Source of the DNA: Clostridia bacterium | GTDB lineage: Bacteria; Bacillota; Clostridia; Oscillospirales; Acutalibacteraceae | Length of the DNA: 47,975 nt | Direction: 5' to 3' | Assembly (NCBI GenBank): GCA_017433225.1 | Contig: JAFRHS010000030.1 | Span: forward strand, 1 to 47,975 | Shown: piece after piece, positions 42,960 through 47,975 of the stretch | How positions within the stretch are numbered: the stretch's first letter is position 1 | Layout: each line of letters opens with the position of its first letter | Position numbers and translations under genes: made by a program | Notes under the pieces: generated by a model | Told to the model about the DNA's origin: nothing | The model's database searches: none | Seen by the model: the letters and a program-made list of their open reading frames with translations, nothing else

Positions 42960-44048
42960 ATGGCTAGAGTATTCAACTTCTCCGCGGGCCCTTCCATGCT
43001 CCCGGAATCCGTCCTGAACAAGGCTGCCGATGAAATGCTCGACTACGAGGGCACCGGCGAATCCGTCATGGAAATGTCCCACCGCAGTAAAGAGTATCAG
43101 GCGATCATCGACCAGGCGGAAGCGGACCTTCGCACCCTCATGAACATCCCGGACAACTACAAAGTCCTGTTCCTGCAGGGCGGTGCGTCCACCCAGTTCG
43201 CCGCCATCCCCCTGAACTTCATGAACGGCAGCGGCAAAGCTGACTACCTCGTTTCCGGTGTCTGGTCCAAGAAGGCTGCCGCAGAGGCATCCCGCTATGG
43301 CGATGTAAAGATCGTCGCTTCCAGCGCAGACCAGAACTTCTCCTGCGTCCCCGAGGTCGACCCCGCCGAGTTCCGTTCCGATGCCGACTACTTCTACATC
43401 TGCATGAACGAGACCGTCCACGGCAACATCATCCGCGACCTCCCCGAGACCGGTGACGTCCCGCTCATCGCGGACATCTCCTCGTGCTTCCTCTCCGAGC
43501 CCCTCGATGTGTCGAAGTTCGGCATGCTGTACGGCGGCGCGCAGAAGAACATCGCCCCTGCCGGCCTCACCATCTGCATCATCCGCGAAGACCTGCTCGG
43601 CAACGCGAGAGACATCACCCCGACCATGCTCAACTATGAGACCATGGCAGGTTCCGGCTCCATGTACAACACCCCTCCCTGCTGGTGCATCTACATGGCA
43701 GGCCTCGTCTTCCAGTGGCTCCTCAAGATGGGCGGCCTCGACGAGATGAAGAGACGCAATGAAGCCAAAGCGGCCATCCTCTACAACTACCTCGACGAGA
43801 GCAAACTGTTCAAGGGCACCGTCGTCAAAAAGGACCGCTCCCTCATGAACGTCCCCTTCGTCACTGACTCTGACGAGCTCAACGCCGAATTCATCAAGGG
43901 CTGCACGGAGAACGGCCTCATCAACATCAAGGGCCACCGTTCCGTCGGCGGCATGCGCGCCTCCATATACAACGCCATGCCCATCGAAGGCGTCGAAGCC
44001 CTCGTCGCTTACATGAAAGAGTTCGAAGAAGCTCATACCGCTGAATAA
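42960..44048 (+). CDS. serC: phosphoserine aminotransferase
   Basis: A 362-residue PLP enzyme for the second step of serine synthesis. Family signatures are FSAGPSMLPESVL at the N terminus, FLQGGASTQFAAIPLN, the PLP lysine region YGGAQKNIAPAGLT, and the C-terminal HRSVGGMRASIYNAMP. Length is standard. AGGAGG precedes the start at 10 bases. It forms a two-gene operon with serA, 18 bases apart, matching consecutive pathway steps. Confidence 0.97.
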   Translation: MARVFNFSAGPSMLPESVLNKAADEMLDYEGTGESVMEMSHRSKEYQAIIDQAEADLRTLMNIPDNYKVLFLQGGASTQFAAIPLNFMNGSGKADYLVSGVWSKKAAAEASRYGDVKIVASSADQNFSCVPEVDPAEFRSDADYFYICMNETVHGNIIRDLPETGDVPLIADISSCFLSEPLDVSKFGMLYGGAQKNIAPAGLTICIIREDLLGNARDITPTMLNYETMAGSGSMYNTPPCWCIYMAGLVFQWLLKMGGLDEMKRRNEAKAAILYNYLDESKLFKGTVVKKDRSLMNVPFVTDSDELNAEFIKGCTENGLINIKGHRSVGGMRASIYNAMPIEGVEALVAYMKEFEEAHTAE

Positions 44049-44066
44049 AAGGAGATCCACCCCGAC

Positions 44067-45230
44067 ATGTACAAGATCCTGACTCTCAACAACATCTCGG
44101 AGGCCGGGCTCAGCCAGCTCGACCCCGCCAAATACACGGTCGGCACCGGCATCGCCGATCCCGACGCCATCCTGGTCCGAAGCGCCAAGATGCACGACAT
44201 GGAGTTCGCTCCGAACACCCTCGCCATTGCCAGAGCCGGCGCCGGCACCAACAATGTGCCCGTCGACCGCTGTGCCGAAGAGGGCATCGTCGTCTTCAAC
44301 ACGCCCGGCGCCAATGCCAACGCCGTCAAGGAACTCGTCCTCTGCGCCCTGTTCCTCACGTCCCGCAAGATCATCCCCGGCATCGAATTCGCCAACTCCC
44401 TGAAGGGCAAGGGCGAAGAGTGCGGCAAGCTCGTTGAAAAAGGCAAGAACGCGTTCACCGGGCCCGAGATCAAAGGCAAGAAACTCGGCGTCATCGGCCT
44501 CGGCGCCATCGGCGTCCGTGTAGCCAACTCCGCCCGCAACCTCGGCATGGAAGTCTACGGTTACGACCCGTACCTCTCTGTCGATGCAGCCTGGAACCTG
44601 TCGAGCCACATCCGCCATGCGTCTTCTCTCGACGACATCTTCACCGAGTGCGACTACATCACGGTCCATGTCCCGCTGATCGACAGCACGAAGGACACCA
44701 TCAACAAGGAAGCCCTCGACAAGATGAAAGACGGCGTCCGCATCCTGAACTTCTCCCGTGACGGCCTCGTCAATACCGCCGACATGATCGAAGCGCTCGA
44801 AAGCGGCAAAGTCGCGGCGTATGCCACCGACTTCGCGGTCGACGAGCTGCTCGGTGTCCCCGGCGTCATCACCATGCCGCACCTCGGCGCCTCCACTCCG
44901 GAGTCCGAAGACAACTGTGCGAAAATGGCGGCCTATGAACTCGTCGAGTACCTCGAGAACGGCAACATCAAGAACTCCGTCAACCTGCCGAATGCCGAGA
45001 TGGCCCGTGTCTGCAAGAACCGTCTCTGTGTCATCCACAAGAACGTCCCGAACGTTCTGAGAGGCATCACGAGCCAGTTCGTGGACTCCAACATCAACGA
45101 CTTCATGAACCGCTCCAAAGGCGACATCTCCTACACCATCCTCGAAGTGGACGGCGACATCTCCGAACAGATGATCCAAGACATCGAGGAGATCGAAGGT
45201 GTCATCCGGGTCCGTGCCATCCTTGGCTGA
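44067..45230 (+). CDS. serA: D-3-phosphoglycerate dehydrogenase
   Basis: A 387-residue NAD-dependent enzyme starting serine synthesis. The NAD-binding motif is GLGAIG, with catalytic Arg in LNFSRDGLVN and His in MPHLGASTPES. A C-terminal ACT domain (about 320-387, starting NVPNVLRGITSQF) could bind serine for feedback control. This is the shorter, ACT-only type without the extra intervening domain. AAAGGAG precedes the start. Confidence 0.96.
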   Translation: MYKILTLNNISEAGLSQLDPAKYTVGTGIADPDAILVRSAKMHDMEFAPNTLAIARAGAGTNNVPVDRCAEEGIVVFNTPGANANAVKELVLCALFLTSRKIIPGIEFANSLKGKGEECGKLVEKGKNAFTGPEIKGKKLGVIGLGAIGVRVANSARNLGMEVYGYDPYLSVDAAWNLSSHIRHASSLDDIFTECDYITVHVPLIDSTKDTINKEALDKMKDGVRILNFSRDGLVNTADMIEALESGKVAAYATDFAVDELLGVPGVITMPHLGASTPESEDNCAKMAAYELVEYLENGNIKNSVNLPNAEMARVCKNRLCVIHKNVPNVLRGITSQFVDSNINDFMNRSKGDISYTILEVDGDISEQMIQDIEEIEGVIRVRAILG

Positions 45231-45245
45231 CCCCTCACACGCAAA

Positions 45246-45287
45246 AAGAAAAGACCTCAGGCAGCTGCCTGAGGTCTTCTGTTTTTT
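45246..45287. terminator. bidirectional terminator between serA and mgtC
   Basis: Perfect palindromic stem AAGACCTCAGGCAG/CTGCCTGAGGTCTT (45251-45278), with T-rich sequence on both exits. It serves the convergent serA and the minus-strand MgtC-type gene. Confidence 0.92.
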
Positions 45288-45292
45288 GGTGA

Positions 45293-45985
45293 TCAAAGTT
45301 CTTCGGCCAGGTACACGCCGTCGATCGCCCGAATGGAGGCGAGGACTTCTTCCGCAGGGACCGCCTTCTGGAAACGGAGCGTGAAGATGGCGCTGGAGTT
45401 CATGACGTCTTTTTCTCTCGTCCGGGTGATCTCCAGGTTCCGGACCTTGACGTTGTCTTCCTTCAGCCCAGCAAAGACGGTCTCGAGGACCGAACGGCTG
45501 CGGAATTCGAGATAGACGTTGATCTCCGGATGCCGGCGCAGGAAAGTGTACTCCAGATTGGCGATGACCAGTTCCGACAGGATGACCAGCGCGGCGGCGA
45601 TGAGCCCTCCCTCGTAGAAACCGGCGCCGATGGCAAGACCGACGATGGCACAGGTCCACAGACCGGCCGCGGTGGTCAGGCCTTTGATCCGGTTCCGGCG
45701 GGTGACGATGATGGTACCGGCGCCGATGAAACCGATGCCGGCGATGACCTGCGCTCCGAGACGGGCCATGTCGGTGAAGAGCCCCTGAGAAAGGAACAGG
45801 TACTGACCGGTCATGGTGGTCATGGCGGCACCGACACAGATGAGGATGTGGGTCCGGAAACCGGCCGGACGGCGTTTGAACTCCCGTTCGAGACCGATGA
45901 GTGCACCGCACAGGAAGGAGAAAAACAGGCGGAGTCCGACAGAGAGGACGGTGATGTCCCGAAGGCTGTCAAAAATCGAAAACAT
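45293..45985 (-). CDS. MgtC/SapB family membrane protein (copy 1)
   Basis: A 230-residue protein with an N-terminal MgtC-type membrane domain (about four helices, residues 10-135). It contains GALIGLEREFKRRPAGFRTHILICVGAAM and GIGFIGAGTI. The C-terminal soluble domain (about 150-230) is ACT-like in pattern. MgtC proteins are linked to magnesium homeostasis and, in pathogens, survival in macrophages; neither is implied here. The start at 45985 has GGAGGG upstream; the frame further up overlaps the next gene. It lies 14 bases after its paralogue. Confidence 0.92.
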   Translation of the reverse strand: MFSIFDSLRDITVLSVGLRLFFSFLCGALIGLEREFKRRPAGFRTHILICVGAAMTTMTGQYLFLSQGLFTDMARLGAQVIAGIGFIGAGTIIVTRRNRIKGLTTAAGLWTCAIVGLAIGAGFYEGGLIAAALVILSELVIANLEYTFLRRHPEINVYLEFRSRSVLETVFAGLKEDNVKVRNLEITRTREKDVMNSSAIFTLRFQKAVPAEEVLASIRAIDGVYLAEEL

Positions 45986-45999
45986 GCTCTCTTCCCTCC

Positions 46000-46725
46000 T
46001 TACAGTTCTTTGACCGTGTAGACCTCTTCGAGGTCTGCCAGCTGAGCGACGACTTCGTGGTGCGCCCTTCGATGGGGCATGCGCAGATAGAGGACCGCGT
46101 TCGGTTTCTGGATGATCTGCTCTTTGCCGTGGTGGAGATCCATATCGAAGATGCTGATGTCCTGTTCCTTGATGGTGCGGAGGACGGCCCCCATATCGCC
46201 CATGGAACGGAACTCGACGTAGAGGTTGATGTTGCGGGAGCGCTCGATGAAGTACTCTTCCACCGGCCGCAGGAGCCACATGGTGACAAGGATGAGGAGG
46301 AACGCGAAGATCGCTGCCTCATAGAACCCTGCACCGATGACGAGACCGAGACAGGCTGACGCCCACAGGCCGGACGCGGTGGTGAGGCCCTTGACCTTCT
46401 GCTGATTCGTTGCGATGACCGTGCCGGCGCCGAGGAAACCGATGCCGTTGATGACCTGTGCTCCGAACCGGGAGACATCGGTCCGCAGGCCGACCGCTTC
46501 CGCCATCGGCGCCCAGTCCGTCGTCAGCATGACATATTCATACTGGCTCAGGACCATCGTCAGGGACGCCCCGATACAGACGAGGGTATACGTCCGCGGG
46601 CCCGCCGGCCGGTGCCGCAGACCACGGTCAAGGCCGATGAGGCCTCCCATGACCAGGGCGAGGATCAGCCGCAGGAAGACGGACGCTGTATTGAAATCTC
46701 TTAAATAATCCAGTTGACTCAGCAT
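46000..46725 (-). CDS. MgtC/SapB family membrane protein (copy 2)
   Basis: A 241-residue paralogue of the neighbouring gene. It shows the same core GGLIGLDRGLRHRPAGPRTYTLVCIGASL and GIGFLGAGTVIATNQQKVKGLTTASGLW, and a C-terminal soluble domain with LYVEFRSMGDMG. The two copies keep the same architecture but have diverged through the C-terminal half, so they may form a hetero-oligomer or respond to different signals; this is inference. AAAGGAGA precedes the start, and the promoter is at 46750-46777. Confidence 0.92.
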   Translation of the reverse strand: MLSQLDYLRDFNTASVFLRLILALVMGGLIGLDRGLRHRPAGPRTYTLVCIGASLTMVLSQYEYVMLTTDWAPMAEAVGLRTDVSRFGAQVINGIGFLGAGTVIATNQQKVKGLTTASGLWASACLGLVIGAGFYEAAIFAFLLILVTMWLLRPVEEYFIERSRNINLYVEFRSMGDMGAVLRTIKEQDISIFDMDLHHGKEQIIQKPNAVLYLRMPHRRAHHEVVAQLADLEEVYTVKEL

Positions 46726-46749
46726 AGAGCGATCTCCTTTGTTTCCCTT

Positions 46750-46777
46750 ATTGTATCACGCCTGTCCGGTTTGGCAA
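46750..46777 (-). promoter_or_regulatory. promoter of the MgtC pair
   Basis: Minus-strand -35 TTGCCA (46772-46777), 16-base spacer and -10 TACAAT (46750-46755), TGA upstream of the -10. No Mg-responsive leader is visible because the leader is only about 20 bases. Confidence 0.65.
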
Positions 46778-46809
46778 GCTTTTCCAATAACATGTTCGTA
46801 CAAAATGTC

Positions 46810-46874
46810 TTGCATGAAAAAAGCGCTCTGTACTATAATGGTTTTGACCTGTTAACACGCTGTCGCGCGACAGC
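46810..46874 (+). promoter_or_regulatory. lipoprotein promoter and 16-bp palindrome
   Basis: Plus-strand -35 TTGCAT (46810-46815), 18-base spacer and -10 TATAAT (46834-46839). The perfect palindrome GCTGTCGCGCGACAGC (46859-46874) follows about 13 bases after the likely start point. It could be an operator or a leader hairpin. Confidence 0.65.
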
Positions 46875-46904
46875 AAAGAATCCATTCAAAAGGAGAAGAC
46901 TCAT

Positions 46905-47783
46905 ATGAAAACCAGAACGTCTCGCTTTTTTGCGATCCTCATGGCGGTCGCCATGGTCCTCATGATGACCGGCTGCTCCGAAGCCACCCGGAACTTCCTG
47001 AAATACGGCTGGGACTATGAAGTCGACGGAGTCAAGTATGAACCCGGGTTCAACGACACCTACGAGTCCGTTGCACCGGCCGTCAACAGTTCTGCCGCGG
47101 ACCGCTCCGCATACGGTTCCTACTCCGGCCCCGCCGCTTCCGGCTCTACGGTAACTGCCGGCGGCGCTACTGCCGGTTCGGCCGCAACCGCGCCCAAAGC
47201 AGGCTCTGCCGCAAAAGCCGGTTCCAATGCCGGTGCCGCAGCAGCGAACAAGACTTCCTACACCGCAGCGGAAGCTCTGGAACTCTACAAGAGCGCTGCC
47301 AACAAAGTCAAGACGACGGCGAAGTCCGCCACCCGCACGTCCGAGACCATCCGGACCATCAGCGGGTCCATCCCCTCTCTCTATTCAAGCTTCGGCTTCA
47401 AAGAAGGCACCAAGTCTGAAAAAGTCGTTGCGAACGGCGCTTCCGAACTGAAGGACAAGTTCCCGGTCGAGAAGAAGTCCTACACCTGCAACCTCAGCGC
47501 GTCTGACATCAAGTCCGCCACGGTCCAGAGCAACGGTTCCAGCAAGGTCGTCACCATCGTCGTCAAGGACGACAACCCCGGCACCTACAGCAACTCTTCG
47601 AAGTGCGTCTCCACCATCAGCATCCCGATCGGCACCTGGACCTGCAAGGGTGTCACCCTTCGCGGCACCATCGACGCCAACGGCCGTCTGACGAGCCTCT
47701 ACTACAAGATGCCGACTTACGTCACTCAGGGTTCCGACGCCTTCGCGTTCTCCCTTGAGCAGAACTGGTCCGTCGCTTACTAA
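46905..47783 (+). CDS. putative lipoprotein of unknown function
   Basis: A 292-residue exported protein. A basic start (MKTRTSR), a hydrophobic core and MMTGC (Cys 24) make a plausible lipobox, although Met at the -3 position is unusual. After residue about 70 a low-complexity Ala/Gly/Ser/Thr linker runs to about 115. The rest (about 118-292) looks like a globular domain rich in Ser, Thr and Lys with beta-strand phrases such as KVVTIVVKDDNPG. I do not recognise the domain. AGGAG precedes the start. The IS3 end lies 53 bases after the stop. Confidence 0.75.
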   Translation: MKTRTSRFFAILMAVAMVLMMTGCSEATRNFLKYGWDYEVDGVKYEPGFNDTYESVAPAVNSSAADRSAYGSYSGPAASGSTVTAGGATAGSAATAPKAGSAAKAGSNAGAAAANKTSYTAAEALELYKSAANKVKTTAKSATRTSETIRTISGSIPSLYSSFGFKEGTKSEKVVANGASELKDKFPVEKKSYTCNLSASDIKSATVQSNGSSKVVTIVVKDDNPGTYSNSSKCVSTISIPIGTWTCKGVTLRGTIDANGRLTSLYYKMPTYVTQGSDAFAFSLEQNWSVAY

Positions 47784-47835
47784 GCCTGCGGGCTCCCGCG
47801 ATAACCTGACAACAAAAACACCGGACAGCTCCATG

Positions 47836-47975
47836 TGAACTGAACCCAAAATGTTAGACACATTTTGGCAAGCATCAAGCAACTAACAAGGATTGAATTC
47901 TGTACTGCACAGGACTCAGTCCTTTTAGTTTGCTCTTTATCCTCTGGTTGTTGTAATAGTCGATGTACTTTTCAA
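47836..47975 (-). mobile_element. end of an IS3-family insertion sequence (partial)
   Basis: The inverted-repeat end reads TGAACTGAACCC followed by AAAATGTTAGACA (47836-47860), like the ends of IS150/IS3-group elements. Inside it comes the C-terminal end of the transposase. CCAAAATG and CATTTTGG (about 47846-47868) form a hairpin just after the transposase stop. The element runs off the right edge, so the other end and target duplication cannot be seen. Confidence 0.85.
47875..47975 (-). CDS. IS3-family transposase, C-terminal fragment
   Basis: Reading the minus strand from the right edge gives 32 residues, [15 protein letters not shown] and then [17 protein letters not shown], before TGA at 47875-47877. 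This is the characteristic end of the IS3-family OrfB integrase (DDE transposase), after the last catalytic Glu. The gene is cut by the window edge, not by mutation as far as can be seen. The frame is too short to appear as a long open frame. Confidence 0.85.
   Translation of the reverse strand, partial: EKYIDYYNNQRIKSKLKGLSPVQYRIQSLLVA

Noticed and set aside
42933-45911. 992-residue minus-strand frame across serC and serA
   Set aside because: Antisense to two well-recognised enzymes and running through a strong terminator. No ribosome binding site.

Overview
The window is chromosomal DNA of a fairly GC-rich, low-toxicity-signature Firmicute of the class Clostridia, most likely an anaerobe of the Oscillospiraceae/Ruminococcaceae type. 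The reasons are the gene orders tig-clpP-clpX-lon-engB and rimP-nusA-ylxR-ylxQ-infB-rbfA-nrnA-truB-ribF-rpsO-pnp, an mcsA-mcsB pair, paired B12/radical-SAM and DUF2344 genes, a six-gene Rnf complex, strong GGAGG ribosome binding sites and sigma-A-like promoters. The genus cannot be fixed from the sequence alone. No CRISPR array, prophage or biosynthetic cluster is present. The only mobile DNA is the end of an IS3-family element at the right edge.

Layout. 1-270: tRNA-Val and tRNA-Asp with a promoter overlapping the hslO stop codon. 264-1510: a TrpR-like regulator and Hsp33. 1519-8262: proteostasis cluster (trigger factor, ClpP, ClpX, Lon, EngB), all on the minus strand. 8280-13700: a compact minus-strand run of two signal peptidases I, RbgA, RNase HII, a YraN protein, threonine synthase and a metallophosphoesterase. 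13792-14300: rplS with its promoter and terminator. 14310-15430: trmB and a small membrane protein on the plus strand. 15651-19239: radical-SAM gene, DUF2344 gene and an unknown protein with a lysine-rich tail. 19447-30169: the nusA-infB-pnp superoperon, with promoters before rimP and rpsO. 30178-34623: proS, acpP and GTP-type pckA, each with its own promoter. 34726-37173: a glycosyltransferase converging on mcsB-mcsA. 37352-42750: rnfCDGEAB with promoter and terminator. 42865-45230: serC-serA. 45293-46777: two MgtC-type genes. 46810-47783: a lipoprotein gene. 47836-end: IS3 terminus.

Functionally the window is dominated by protein synthesis and quality control (translation factors, tRNA and ribosome maturation, chaperones, ATP-dependent proteases). 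Energy conservation (Rnf), PEP metabolism and serine and threonine synthesis are also represented.

The observations that look least ordinary are these. (1) A structured element occurs three times between genes (15466-15559, 19268-19369, 32404-32546). The copies share an internal-loop core resembling GCCAACCCGAACC facing an ACCCC-type strand across a hairpin. One copy is the 5' leader of the radical-SAM operon, whose promoter sits inside the preceding pnp terminator. (2) The McsB-like protein lacks most of the arginines that bind ATP in the family. (3) Trigger factor carries a roughly 100-residue lysine/alanine tail built from three 22-residue repeats. (4) TrmB has Cys in place of the usual Asp in its DPWPK motif.
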